Shown: positions 9,106 to 18,028, numbered from the stretch's first letter. The stretch is 64,000 nucleotides of DNA from Pelosinus sp. IPA-1 (GCF_030269905.1 NZ_BSVC01000001.1:496001-560000); one strand, 5' to 3'. Made by a program: numbers and translations. The notes: generated by a model from the sequence alone, not told the origin.

Positions 9106-10055
9106 ATGAAGGTAATCTTTATTGGAATATTAGCATCTTTCTTTTTCGCATCTACGTTTGTTTTAAACCGTGCCATGGATTTATCGGGAGGAAGTTGGAT
9201 TTGGAGTGCTTCCTTACGATACTTCTTTTCATTGCCTTTCTTAGTGTTGCTAGTCATGAAGCGGCAAAATATGAAAGCACTCCTGGATGAAATGAGAAGG
9301 AGACCCTTGATCTGGTTCCGTTGGAGCACCATTGGATTTGGCTTATTTTATGCACCTTTATGCTTTGCTGCAGCGAATAATCCGGCTTGGTTAGTTGCAG
9401 GGACATGGCAAATTACCATTGTTGCAGGTTCGTTGTTGGTACTTTTTTTTATGATGAAATAAAAACAGCACATGGAACCTTGAAGATTAGACATAAGATT
9501 CCCAAAAAAGAAATATGTACTTCCCTCTTTATCTTACTAGGAGTAGGACTATTACAAAATAGTGGTAGTGAGGCGGTAGATGATATCTGGATGATGCTAG
9601 TCGGGGTATTGCCAGTACTAATTGCGGCCTTTGCCTATCCTTTAGGGAATCGAAAAATGATGGCGGTGTGTAAAGAAAGGCTGGATGTGTATCAACGGGT
9701 ATTAGGTATGACCATAGCCAGTATGCCTTTTTGGATAATACTAGCCATATATGGTATGGGGACTGTCGGTTTACCCAGTTCAGAGCAGGTGGTTCAGTCC
9801 TTTATTGTTGGAATTTTTTCTGGTGTCATTGCCACTGTTTTATTTTTTCTTGCAACGGATATGGCAAAAGGCGACCCCAAAAAACTTTCTGTTGTTGAGG
9901 CTACGCAAGCAGGGGAGGTATTTTTTGCGGTAGTAGGTGAAGTAATATTCTTAGGAGGAAAAATACCTACAGGGTGGTCATTAGTTGGAATCGTTGTTAT
10001 TGTAATCGGTATGGTATTACATAGCATAAATTTAGGTAAAGTGAATCAAAAATAG
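9106..10055 (+). pseudogene. Drug/metabolite (EamA/EmrE-like) transporter, frameshifted at a T8 run
   Basis: Two overlapping frames together encode one protein of about 315 residues with roughly ten membrane helices, resembling the multidrug-resistance efflux transporter family (PF13536). Frame one (9106-9462, 118 aa) ends in SLLVLFFMMK. The continuing sequence YDEIKTAHGTLKIRHKIP is read in the -1 frame up to 10055. The switch lies at the eight-T run 9443-9450: one T too few, or a -1 slip on T TTT TTT, restores a single protein. It could be a true inactivating deletion, a phase-variable tract, programmed slippage or a sequencing error. The start ATG at 9106 follows a GGAGG site. Confidence 0.7.
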
Positions 10056-10098
10056 GAAACGTATATGAAAGCCTTCTTAGAAGTACTGTTGGGAAAAA

Positions 10099-10143
10099 GA
10101 AAATCAGACTAACAACAATTTTTTTGTTGCTAGTCTGATTTTT
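10099..10143. terminator. Bidirectional terminator between transporter and outer-membrane protein genes
   Basis: The arms AAAATCAGACTA and TAGTCTGATTTT, plus CAAC/GTTG, pair around a T-rich loop. A-tracts and T-tracts flank both sides, serving both convergent transcripts. Confidence 0.85.
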
Positions 10144-10164
10144 AATATTTTCACTTCTCATAAG

Positions 10165-10704
10165 TTAGAACTTATGACTGATGCCGAAACCTACACCATC
10201 TTTCGTTGCGTAATTATCGCGTTTATCTGATTTATAACCAAGATTCAGAGAGGTTTGACCATCCATTTTATAGTTTAACCCTGCTTGCCATCCTGTAGCG
10301 ATATCATTAGTCGTTACAGATGCATAACCATCTAATCTAGGAGCTAAATTAGTATTTACGCCAATACCATAGAAGAATTTATCAGACTCTCCACTATAAC
10401 TGCGATCGCCAACGATCAGACGAATATTAGGATCTAATTTGTAATGGACATATATGTCCGTAGTATGGAAATCACCATAAGATGATGAGTAACCATTTCT
10501 TTCAATACCTGCAATAAATTTATTCGATAGGGCATTTTCTAAGTAAAAGCTATCATCCTTAACGCTATCTCCATTTTGATCTAAATTGTAATGATTATAG
10601 CCAATATTGGTTTCTCCTTGAGCTAAGTCAGTTAGGGGAGCAGCATATCCAACACTGGTAGCTAACATAGTTCCTACCATAAGGGTTAGTATTTTCTTAT
10701 TCAT
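10165..10704 (-). CDS. Small outer-membrane beta-barrel protein with signal peptide
   Basis: This 179-residue protein begins with a classical signal peptide (MNKKILTLMVGTMLATSVGYAA, cleavage likely after about residue 22). Short alternating hydrophobic/polar strands follow, for example IYVHYKLDPNIRLIVGDRSY and GWQAGLNYK. It ends in GFGISHKF, a C-terminal aromatic residue of the type recognised by the BAM machinery. The size suggests a small barrel (about eight to ten strands). It implies an outer membrane, unusual for a Firmicute and consistent with Negativicutes. The RBS TAGGAGGA lies before the ATG at 10704. Upstream lies a long hairpin and a candidate promoter. The exact function (porin or structural barrel) is unknown. 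Confidence 0.8.
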   Translation of the reverse strand: MNKKILTLMVGTMLATSVGYAAPLTDLAQGETNIGYNHYNLDQNGDSVKDDSFYLENALSNKFIAGIERNGYSSSYGDFHTTDIYVHYKLDPNIRLIVGDRSYSGESDKFFYGIGVNTNLAPRLDGYASVTTNDIATGWQAGLNYKMDGQTSLNLGYKSDKRDNYATKDGVGFGISHKF

Positions 10705-10783
10705 AATGATTCCTCCTAAGATAAAGTATTATGCGCAGCAAATGTGGCGGCAAACATCCAGTCATTTGTTACGTATATGTAAA

Positions 10784-10849
10784 TGATCGGCTGTGTATCG
10801 GGTAATAGGTATTTATCATTGCAAAAATGAACCGATACTATGCCGATCA
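10784..10849 (-). repeat. Long inverted repeat in the leader of the outer-membrane protein gene
   Basis: The arms TGATCGGC-nnn-GTATCGG (10784-10801) and CCGATAC-nnn-GCCGATCA (10832-10849) are perfectly complementary apart from a symmetric 3-base internal loop. The loop between arms is 30 bases. It lies about 80 bases before the start codon and would sit at the very 5' end of the mRNA if the promoter at 10857-10884 is used. It could be a stabilising 5' stem-loop or a protein site. Confidence 0.6.
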
Positions 10850-10856
10850 GTTGATG

Positions 10857-10884
10857 TGTTTAGAATAACATGGAAGTATGACAA
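10857..10884 (-). promoter_or_regulatory. Candidate promoter of the outer-membrane protein gene
   Basis: On the minus strand TTGTCA (10884-10879), a 16-base spacer and TAAACA (10862-10857) predict a start close to 10849. The -10 match is moderate. Confidence 0.45.
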
Positions 10885-11056
10885 AAATATGACAAAAACA
10901 CATATTTTGGACTAAATAGTCAATAAATTTGCCAACACTACCTTAAATCAAAACAATGAAAATAAATGAAATAATTAGAATTGGCGAAATAGTGAGAATT
11001 TTAAAAAGAGCAAGTGCTAATTGATTTAGAAACCTGTTTATCAAGGGTGTGGTTGT

Positions 11057-11105
11057 TTTACTTTGGAAGAGGCATAATGATATATTTTATGTAGTAAAAA
11101 TTACA
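11057..11105 (+). promoter_or_regulatory. Promoter with RpiR/HexR-like operator (copy A)
   Basis: TTTACT (11057-11062), an 18-base spacer and TATATT (11081-11086) are followed after three bases by TGTAGT-AAAA-ATTACA (11090-11105). That is a near-perfect 16-bp palindrome at the expected start point. Copy B upstream of 14011 has the same layout, and both copies also share GCGAAATAGTGAGAATTTT about 70-110 bases upstream (10984-11002 here). TGTAAT...ATTACA-type sites are known for RpiR-family HexR, and an RpiR-family gene lies at 27509-28366. Repression by roadblock is inferred. Confidence 0.6.
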
Positions 11106-11238
11106 TCAAGCATATAACTGTAAAAAATATTACGACAATATATTGATGGAGAGTAGGGGTTGTAATTAATTCAGTAGTCTTAGTAACAGGACGAGTATGA
11201 GGGATCTGAGACAGGCAAAAAAGCGAGGGAGGATTTAT

Positions 11239-12387
11239 ATGACAATAAGAGGCGATTTATTAATTCGTGGTGGAACTATAGTCGATTCAGCCCGTAATCT
11301 TTTTGGTAAAACCGATATTTTAATCCGCGGGAATAAAATTGTCGATATATCTGCAAGTGAAAATATCGAAGTCGAAAATGTAATTGAGGCAGATAATCAT
11401 TTAGTATTACCAGGACTCATTGATTACCATACACATCTCTTTTATAACGGAACTCAAATTGGCATACATCCAGATTCGGCGCTTTTACCCCAAGGGGTAA
11501 CTACTGCCGTTGATCAAGGTAGTGCAGGTGTTAACAACTTTGATAGTTTTTTTGAGACGGTTGTGAATAGTAGCCAAACTAGAATTTTTTCTTATCTTCA
11601 CGCGTCACCAGCGGGGCTGTCAACTTTAACACGTTGTTTGGAAGCAGTAGACCCTAATTTGTTTGATGTAGAGTGTGCACGTAGTCTATTTGAAAAGTAC
11701 GACAAGCAACTTCTTGGCTTAAAAATTCGGCAAAGTAAGGAAATTGTTGGTGACTGGGGTTTAGTCCCGCTAAAAGCTACCATAAAGATGGCAGATGAGC
11801 TAGGGTGTAGGGTTGTTGTTCATACAACAAATCCGCCTGGAGAGTTGGATGAACTAGTAGCATTACTGCGTTCAGGAGACGTATTCACCCATGTTTATCA
11901 AGGCAAGGGAAGCAATATTATTAATGAGGGAGGAAAAGTGCGCCACGCTATCCGAGAGGCAAAAAATAGGGGAGTGTTGTTTGATACTGCTGATGGAAGA
12001 GGGCACTACGCATTTTCTGTTGCAAAATCTGCGATTGTTGATGGATTCGAACCAGATATTTTAAGTACAGATGTTGTTAGAAGTAGCTTATTCGAGCGAT
12101 CGGTTTTTGGTCTGCCGTTGATCATGTCAAAATATTTAAATCTTGGTATTTCTTTGCAAAATGTAGTTAAAGCTTGTACTTCTACACCGGCGCGCCTAAT
12201 TGGAATGGAAGGAAAAATCGGCACTTTGACTCCAGGTGCTTATGCAGATATCGCGGTGTTTAAATTAAAGGAAATGCCAATGCAGCTTCAGGATGTATTT
12301 GGTGAAAAACTGATCTGTAGTAAGGTATTCATACCGCAGATGACAGTGCTTAATGGTAGGATAGTGTACCGTAGTTTAGAGTTTTGA
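11239..12387 (+). CDS. Amidohydrolase/deacetylase-family metal-dependent hydrolase
   Basis: This is a 382-residue amidohydrolase-superfamily enzyme with a beta-sandwich N-terminus and a TIM-barrel core. It has the metal-binding HTH motif in LIDYHTHLF (about residues 57-65), a Lys in GLKIRQS that may be the bridging carboxylated lysine, later His residues in VVHTTNP and FTHVYQG, and the final Asp in LSTDVV. The C-terminal GTLTPGAYADIAVFKL is typical of the deacetylase/dihydroorotase-like branch (EF_0837 type). I chose the ATG at 11239 because GCGAGGGAGGA precedes it. It overlaps or abuts the MFS gene downstream, so the enzyme probably acts on what that carrier imports. Substrate unknown. Confidence 0.82.
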   Translation: MTIRGDLLIRGGTIVDSARNLFGKTDILIRGNKIVDISASENIEVENVIEADNHLVLPGLIDYHTHLFYNGTQIGIHPDSALLPQGVTTAVDQGSAGVNNFDSFFETVVNSSQTRIFSYLHASPAGLSTLTRCLEAVDPNLFDVECARSLFEKYDKQLLGLKIRQSKEIVGDWGLVPLKATIKMADELGCRVVVHTTNPPGELDELVALLRSGDVFTHVYQGKGSNIINEGGKVRHAIREAKNRGVLFDTADGRGHYAFSVAKSAIVDGFEPDILSTDVVRSSLFERSVFGLPLIMSKYLNLGISLQNVVKACTSTPARLIGMEGKIGTLTPGAYADIAVFKLKEMPMQLQDVFGEKLICSKVFIPQMTVLNGRIVYRSLEF

Positions 12388-12419
12388 AACCGTTAAAACA
12401 TAAAAGAGGGGGTATGGTC

Positions 12420-13658
12420 GTGAATTCAAAGTCATACCGAATAAAGTTAATATTAGTCTTATTTTCGTCCATGTTTGTTATGGGGCTTGATCGAAGTAGC
12501 CTTGGAATTGCCGCTCCAGTAATTATGAAAGAACTTAATATTGACACTGCCACAATGGGTGTTGCGCTATCTGCGTTCTTTTGGACATATACATTATTTA
12601 GTCTGCCCGCAGGTAACCTTGCCGATAAATACGGGTCGAAAGCCGTATTTGGCTGGGCAGCTGTTATCTGGTCATTGGCCTCTGCGTCAACAGGACTTGC
12701 GAGTGGTTTATTTGGAATTATTGCCGCTCGGTTGGGTGTTGGGGTAGGTGAAGCGGCGGTGTTTCCAGTGACTGCTAAGATTGCTGGTGACAACTTCCCT
12801 TCCAAGGAAAGGGCAACCGCAATTGGGTGGTACTTATCGGGAGCTCGGTTAGGTTATGCCGCAACTCCAATTGTCATGGGCTTTTTGATTGCCCAGTATA
12901 GCTGGAGAATGGCATTTATAATCACTGGACTAGGGAGTTTGCTATGGTGTGCCATTTGGTATTACTGGTACAAAGATCCTGCTAATCAATCAAAGCTAGG
13001 GCCAAATGTAGCTAAGCCTAAAACTGTCATTCCATGGATGCAACTTCTAACAAATAGATGTACCTTAGGTATATTTTTAACAAAGTTTTGTGGGGACTAT
13101 TTGTATTACATGTTTTTGACCTGGGTACCTTCGTACCTAGTTATGGAGAGAGGATTTTCGATTCTTAAGATGGGCATATTTGCATCCCTACCTTTTTTAA
13201 CGGCATTTATTATTCAACCTGTTGCTGGTTATCTGTCGGACTGGCTTATTAAACGAGGAGCCAGCCTTACAGTAGCAAGAAAAGGTGTTCTTGTTACCTC
13301 CCAATTATGCGCCTCATCCATCATGGCTGTTGGATTTGTAGATGATCCTATGGTAGCAGTCGCCATTTTGACGATTAACATTGCCGCGACGTCAACCGTA
13401 GGTGGCATGATGTTTACGTTGGTTACGGAAGTTTCACCTCCAGGTATGACAGGTACTGTAACTGGTAGTATGAATACCGTTGGTGCAATGGCAGGTATCC
13501 TTGCGCCAACAATCACAGGCTTTATTGTCAAGTTGACGGGTAGTTTTCAGATGGCGCTGGCTCTTAGTGGTGGTCTGTTATTATTGGCCGCATGCACGGT
13601 ATTATTTGTTATACCGGCTATTAGGCCTATGGAGTTAGGGGAGAACAAGAACCCTTAG
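12420..13658 (+). CDS. MFS transporter, anion:cation symporter (ACS) type
   Basis: This 412-residue protein has twelve predicted helices. Features are FVMGLDRSSLGIAAPVIM in helix 1, the MFS loop GNLADKYGSKAVFGW between helices 2 and 3, and the helix-4 segment RLGVGVGEAAVFP. These resemble the hexuronate/glucarate/phthalate ACS family of organic-anion:H+ symporters. The start is the GTG at 12420, spaced 7 bases from AGAGGGGG; the ATG at 12414 is too close to that site. It follows the amidohydrolase by 32 bases in the same operon. A close paralogue lies at 21703-22932, and the two share most of their helices, indicating duplication within the island. Confidence 0.9.
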   Translation: MNSKSYRIKLILVLFSSMFVMGLDRSSLGIAAPVIMKELNIDTATMGVALSAFFWTYTLFSLPAGNLADKYGSKAVFGWAAVIWSLASASTGLASGLFGIIAARLGVGVGEAAVFPVTAKIAGDNFPSKERATAIGWYLSGARLGYAATPIVMGFLIAQYSWRMAFIITGLGSLLWCAIWYYWYKDPANQSKLGPNVAKPKTVIPWMQLLTNRCTLGIFLTKFCGDYLYYMFLTWVPSYLVMERGFSILKMGIFASLPFLTAFIIQPVAGYLSDWLIKRGASLTVARKGVLVTSQLCASSIMAVGFVDDPMVAVAILTINIAATSTVGGMMFTLVTEVSPPGMTGTVTGSMNTVGAMAGILAPTITGFIVKLTGSFQMALALSGGLLLLAACTVLFVIPAIRPMELGENKNP

Positions 13659-13765
13659 TCGTCAATCTTAGGACAGAGTTAAGTGGAAAAAGCGAAATAG
13701 TGAGAATTTTGTAGACAATATATAGCTGATTGAAATTAATAGTTGTTTATCAGGGACACAGTTTC

Positions 13766-13813
13766 TTTACTTGGAACAGAAGTAAGTGTACACTGTGTGT
13801 AATAAAAATTACA
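13766..13813 (+). promoter_or_regulatory. Promoter with RpiR/HexR-like operator (copy B)
   Basis: TTTACT (13766-13771), a 17-base spacer and TACACT (13789-13794) are followed after three bases by the perfect palindrome TGTAAT-AAAA-ATTACA (13798-13813). Upstream at 13694-13712 lies the same GCGAAATAGTGAGAATTTT block seen in copy A. The leader to the first gene at 14011 is about 200 bases and holds no convincing frame. It is the likely start of the long catabolic operon 14011-21426. Confidence 0.65.
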
Positions 13814-14010
13814 TTAACGTTAAAAGTGAAATAAAAACTACAAATGTCGTGGAATTTAAGATTAGGATAGGTACGGGATATTATAAAGTTTATTACTTAC
13901 CAAGTTTAGATCTGGGTATTTTTATACGGCTTTTAAATTTGAGGATGCTATATCATTGCAGTGGAAAATATTATTTGGCGTTGAGCCTATTATTTAAGGA
14001 GGAATTTTAC

Positions 14011-14880
14011 ATGAAACTGGGGTTTATTGGATTTGGGGAAGTTGGTTTTGAAATGTCAACGGGATTTAAAGCATCAGGGTTAGAGCAGATTTTTGTCTAT
14101 GATGTTATGCAGGGGCATGACGTTTATGGACCGCTAGTCAAGGAACGGGTTGAAAAGTCCAAAGTGACGCTGGTATCTTCCTCACAGGAAGTATTAGAGA
14201 ACGTAGATGTTGTTTTTGTAGCCGTGCCTGGTAGCAAAGCTCTACAAACAGCAAAAGAGTTGGTTCCATTCTTAAAAAGCTCATTATTATATGTCGATGT
14301 ATCGGCTTCTTCGCCAGAAGTGAAACGTGGCATTTGGGAGTCAATTAAAGGGACAGGCGTATCTTTTGTTGATGCTGCAATGCTTGGGTCATTACCACTA
14401 TATAAAAATAAAGTTCCTACTTTAGCCAGCGGTAATGGAAGTGATCTGTTATTAAAGTTAATGGTTCCTTATGGAATGGATGTTGAAAAAGTCAGTGATA
14501 CTCCTGGCGAGGCTACAGGAATAAAATTTGTACGTAGTATTTTTATGAAAGGTTTACCAGCCTTACTGGTAGAGGTTCTAGAGGCGGCGTCAATCATGAA
14601 AGTTGACCATTTGGTACTGAAGTCCTTAGCGGCTACCATGAATGCCTGCACTTTTGAGCAAACCTTAAATCGGCTGGTAACAGGCAGCGCTGTACACGCC
14701 GAAAGACGGGCCCATGAGATGAAAGATGTTATTTCTATGCTGGAAGGCATTAATGTAGAGCCGATCATGTCCAAAGCAACAGCGGAAAGATTAACCTGGT
14801 TAGCCTCGAAAAAGCTTAAGGAGAAATTCGGCGGCAAGACACCTAAAGAGTGGAAAGAAGTATTTGAAGCCATGGATTAG
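14011..14880 (+). CDS. NAD(P)-dependent beta-hydroxyacid dehydrogenase-like oxidoreductase (6PGDH/DUF1932 type)
   Basis: This 289-residue protein starts with a Rossmann fingerprint (MKLGFIGFGEVGFEM, residues 1-15). The middle section has VDAAMLGSLPLYKNKVPTL, matching the substrate region (usually DAAMLG) of the 6-phosphogluconate dehydrogenase-like family with a DUF1932 C-terminal domain. The expected catalytic Lys is in GIKFVRSIFMKG (about residues 171-182). It should oxidise a 3-hydroxy acid to the 3-oxo acid with NAD(P). The ATG at 14011 has AAGGAGGA upstream; an upstream extension of the frame to 13786 is rejected as promoter DNA. First gene of the operon behind operator copy B. Confidence 0.82.
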   Translation: MKLGFIGFGEVGFEMSTGFKASGLEQIFVYDVMQGHDVYGPLVKERVEKSKVTLVSSSQEVLENVDVVFVAVPGSKALQTAKELVPFLKSSLLYVDVSASSPEVKRGIWESIKGTGVSFVDAAMLGSLPLYKNKVPTLASGNGSDLLLKLMVPYGMDVEKVSDTPGEATGIKFVRSIFMKGLPALLVEVLEAASIMKVDHLVLKSLAATMNACTFEQTLNRLVTGSAVHAERRAHEMKDVISMLEGINVEPIMSKATAERLTWLASKKLKEKFGGKTPKEWKEVFEAMD

Positions 14881-14914
14881 GAGCTAAGTAAAAAAGAGAA
14901 CGAGGGGAAGAACT

Positions 14915-15472
14915 ATGAAGCAGGCAATTATCGAACTTTTACCGGAAATCAATTGGATAAAGGATAATAATTTACGGGAAGCAGTGCTTAACAGTCATGT
15001 TGACGCCTTAACTGAAGGAGGCTGGGAAGCAGAGGATATGGATAAGATCCCCTTTGCATTGGCTTTCCCGGATTGCCCCGCATCCTATTTGCGTCATGTA
15101 CAGGCTGTGACTAGAATGTGTCGTTCGATTTTAGAAGAATATAATTCTATCTATCAGGGGCAAGGAGATTTCGTCCTTGACTATGATAAACTAATTGCCG
15201 GTGCCTTGCTCCATGACATCGGAAAATTTATTGAGTGGGAGAGAAAGGCTGACGGCAAGTATGGTAAATCCCTGGCAGGTAAACATTTGCGGCATCCTCT
15301 TTCGGGGATGATAATCTCGATACGCAATGGCATTCCAGCGGATATTGCCCACATTATTGCCTATCATGCCCACGAAGGAGAAGGGGCAAAGCGCAGCCCG
15401 GAAGCAGTGATTGTGAATAAAGTCGACATGATGAATTTCGATAGCATAAGATCTCATTTGGGTTACCTGTAA
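14915..15472 (+). CDS. HD-domain protein (predicted phosphohydrolase)
   Basis: This 185-residue protein has an HD metal-binding domain: LRHVQAV (first His, about residue 61), ALLHDIGKFIEW (HD, about residue 93), RHPLSG and IIAYHAHEGEG, and a late Asp in NKVDMMNFD. The order H...HD...H...D fits the HD superfamily of metal-dependent phosphohydrolases. It lies between the dehydrogenase and the DASS carrier in the catabolic operon, with 34- and 32-base gaps. Such small HD proteins often accompany catabolic genes but their substrate is not known, and I cannot assign one here. Confidence 0.75.
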   Translation: MKQAIIELLPEINWIKDNNLREAVLNSHVDALTEGGWEAEDMDKIPFALAFPDCPASYLRHVQAVTRMCRSILEEYNSIYQGQGDFVLDYDKLIAGALLHDIGKFIEWERKADGKYGKSLAGKHLRHPLSGMIISIRNGIPADIAHIIAYHAHEGEGAKRSPEAVIVNKVDMMNFDSIRSHLGYL

Positions 15473-15504
15473 TCCACCTTACCAACTAAATAGGAGCGTG
15501 AAAT

Positions 15505-16974
15505 ATGTCTACAAATGCAAATATGGTTGCAAATGAACCCCGAAAGGCTGGTATTGACGTTTGGCGCAAGCGTCTGGGTATTCCGCTAACGATAATTTTT
15601 TTCACAGCAGTGTTAATGATGCCGACACCGGTTGGTTTGACACTCGCGGGGAAGAAAGCACTGGCGCTGCTTGCCGCTCTTGTTACCTTGTATTTAACCG
15701 AGCCTGTTGAACTGACGGTAGTCAGCCTGATGGTTATACCCACCGCTGTTTTTCTAGGGCTGGGCAGCACGAAAGTTATATTGGAGAATTTTGCAACTTC
15801 CTCCATATTTTTATTGGTTGGAGCCACTATGATGGCTGCTGCCATGGAAAAAACTCGTCTGGCAGAACGATTTACTTATTGGCTGCTATCAACCATTGGC
15901 TGTACGGCCCAGAGAATCACTTTAGGGGTTACCATTGCTAATATTGCCCTGGCCTTTATGGTTCCTTCTACTACTGCCAGAACGGCGATTTTATTGCCAG
16001 TATGTCTTAGTATAATCCATATTTTTGAAAAGTCTGGCGACTATGGAAAAAATGGGAGACTAAATTTTGCGATTAGTTTATTGTTAACTTTGGCCTTTAC
16101 CAATTCTACTATTTCTGCTGGAATTCTTACCGCTACAGTGCCTAATCCTATTACCGTTGATTTTATTGCCAAAAGCGGCATGGTAATCAGTTATATGGAT
16201 TGGCTGATGTATGGTTTTCCACCAGCATTGCTCACTACCTTGTTTACTTGGTGGTATCTACGCAAAGTGTTCAAGCCGGAAAGTGAAGAAATTCCCGGCG
16301 GAAAAGAATTAATTGCGCAAAGACTTAAAGATATGGGGGCTATTACAGGACCAGAATGGAGAACTCTGTTTGTATTCGTAATGGTAGTTGCACTCTGGGC
16401 GACCGGAGGCATAACTAAGCTTGATACTACTGTGGCCTGTTATATTGGTGTTAGTTTGCTGTTTCTTCCTAAATTTGGGGTAATCAAATGGAAGGATACG
16501 AATCGGGACTCAGCTTACCACATTTTAATGATGAGTGGGGGCGCGCTTGCGGTTGGTGAATTTCTAATGAAGACGGGAGCTGCCAAATGGCTGGCTAATA
16601 ACGTTTTTACCTTCCTGGGTTTAGTTGGAGCATCATCTATCGTAGTAGTTGCTGCGGTACTGTTTGTTGTCCAGTTTGCCCGCATTGGTTTTTTTGGAAC
16701 TACTGGCCTGACGGTGCTGTTTATGCCAGTACTGGTGGCCTTGGCAGCTACCGCTAATCTTCCTGCCGCCGCAATAGCTTTGCCTGCAGGTATGTTGATC
16801 GGAGGCTTTCCCTTCCTGATGTTTTATAATACCTTGTCAAATATTCTTGTCTTTGGTACAGGATATTTGACTGTGGGTGATTTTCCTAAGGTCGGTGGAG
16901 TAATATGTCTAGTCGGGGTGATTGTGTATGCCCTTTGTGCTGTAACTTACTGGCGATGGCTAGGCTTGTTTTAA
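15505..16974 (+). CDS. DASS-family (SLC13/CitT-like) dicarboxylate:anion/sodium symporter
   Basis: This 489-residue protein has about 12-14 hydrophobic segments. Typical DASS features are visible: EPVELTVVSLMVIPTAVFLG near residue 70, the substrate-binding SxT region VPSTTARTAILLPV (about 152-165), the inverted half with MSGGALAVGEFLMKTGAAKWLA (about 345-366) and the late LPAGMLIGGFPFLMFYNTLSN. The family moves di- and tricarboxylates, sulfate or related anions, often with Na+. It is likely the main uptake system for the acid degraded by this operon. Start ATG at 15505 follows TAGGAGCG. Confidence 0.88.
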   Translation: MSTNANMVANEPRKAGIDVWRKRLGIPLTIIFFTAVLMMPTPVGLTLAGKKALALLAALVTLYLTEPVELTVVSLMVIPTAVFLGLGSTKVILENFATSSIFLLVGATMMAAAMEKTRLAERFTYWLLSTIGCTAQRITLGVTIANIALAFMVPSTTARTAILLPVCLSIIHIFEKSGDYGKNGRLNFAISLLLTLAFTNSTISAGILTATVPNPITVDFIAKSGMVISYMDWLMYGFPPALLTTLFTWWYLRKVFKPESEEIPGGKELIAQRLKDMGAITGPEWRTLFVFVMVVALWATGGITKLDTTVACYIGVSLLFLPKFGVIKWKDTNRDSAYHILMMSGGALAVGEFLMKTGAAKWLANNVFTFLGLVGASSIVVVAAVLFVVQFARIGFFGTTGLTVLFMPVLVALAATANLPAAAIALPAGMLIGGFPFLMFYNTLSNILVFGTGYLTVGDFPKVGGVICLVGVIVYALCAVTYWRWLGLF

Positions 16975-17006
16975 CAGTTATGCTAGTTGAATAGGAGGCG
17001 AAGTGA

Positions 17007-17993
17007 ATGGAAGTTATTGCCCTCACTGGACAATATGATCCTGAGATTAAGGCATTAATTGCCGGGATGGTACCACAGGGGTTTATTCTTAAAGAAATAT
17101 CCAGCGTAGATGAGTATGATAATTTGCGAGAGGTCAATTATATAATCCTCCGAATTCTTAGCCTGAATGAAAAGACAATCAACTCAATACCTAATCTTAA
17201 ATTAATTCAGCGATGGGGCGTAGGGTATGACAAAGTTGATGTCAAAGCGGCAGGTAAGAGAAATATTCCTGTAGCCATAACCCCAGGTATGAACGCGGCT
17301 GCAGTATCGGAGATGGCCGTATTATTGATGCTGGCGGTGTATCGAAATCTAATTAGACTGCACAATAATGTCCTTGACGGGAAATGGCAGGAGGATGCGG
17401 GAGCTAGCTCAGCGTACACGATCGATGGTAAAACTGTCGGGCTTATCGGTTTGGGTAATATCGGTAAGGAGGTGGCGCAAAAGGTAAAAGCTTTTGGTGC
17501 TGAGGTTCAATACTATGACGCTTTTAAACAGTCCCCTGAAGAGGAAGAAAAATTGGGCATCAAATATGTTGTTCTGGAAGAACTTTTAAAAACTTCTGAC
17601 ATCGTAAGCTTGCACGTACCATTACTTGATAGTACCAGACATTTGATCTGTAAGGAGAACCTTGCATTAATGAAGCCTTCGGCAATTATTGTCAATACAG
17701 CCAGAGGCCCGATTATAGACGAGGCTGATCTTGTGGAAGCTCTTGAAAATAGGAAAATTTTAGGCGCAGGCCTTGATTGCCTTGAAAATGAACCTGCAGC
17801 TAAAAACAACCCACTATTTAATTTAAGCAATGTTGTGCTTGCCCCCCACATGGGAGGAAGTACCATAGATATCAGTGTGAAGATGGCTAAACGCTGTATC
17901 GACAATATCCTAAAGATCAGTAAGAATGAAAGCTTGCCTGAGAGTGATATTGTAAATGCAGAGTACCTTGCTAATCCAAAAATTAAAATATAA
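17007..17993 (+). CDS. D-2-hydroxyacid dehydrogenase (D-3-phosphoglycerate dehydrogenase family)
   Basis: This is a 328-residue NAD-dependent D-2-hydroxyacid dehydrogenase. The nucleotide fold is VGLIGLGNIGKEVAQKVKAF (about residues 147-166). Catalytic residues are Arg in VNTARGPIIDE (about 237), Glu in LDCLENEP (about 265) and His in APHMGGSTID (about 286), all present. It lacks the C-terminal ACT domain of SerA, so it is a catabolic type rather than serine biosynthesis. It should interconvert a D-2-hydroxy acid and the 2-oxo acid that could feed the downstream aldolase-like protein or the ferredoxin oxidoreductase. RBS AGGAGGCGAAG precedes ATG 17007. Confidence 0.88.
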   Translation: MEVIALTGQYDPEIKALIAGMVPQGFILKEISSVDEYDNLREVNYIILRILSLNEKTINSIPNLKLIQRWGVGYDKVDVKAAGKRNIPVAITPGMNAAAVSEMAVLLMLAVYRNLIRLHNNVLDGKWQEDAGASSAYTIDGKTVGLIGLGNIGKEVAQKVKAFGAEVQYYDAFKQSPEEEEKLGIKYVVLEELLKTSDIVSLHVPLLDSTRHLICKENLALMKPSAIIVNTARGPIIDEADLVEALENRKILGAGLDCLENEPAAKNNPLFNLSNVVLAPHMGGSTIDISVKMAKRCIDNILKISKNESLPESDIVNAEYLANPKIKI

Positions 17994-18028
17994 AAATTTA
18001 AGCTGTAAAGCAATGAGGAGGAATTTAC

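Noticed and set aside
10975-11020. Sigma-54 promoter upstream of the deacetylase gene
   Set aside because: No TGGCA-N7-TGC pattern; the region fits a sigma-A promoter with TTTACT and TATATT.
13786-14010. In-frame N-terminal extension of the dehydrogenase at 14011
   Set aside because: It runs across the promoter, operator and leader, has no ribosome site, and the Rossmann fold begins at the ATG at 14011 behind AAGGAGGA.
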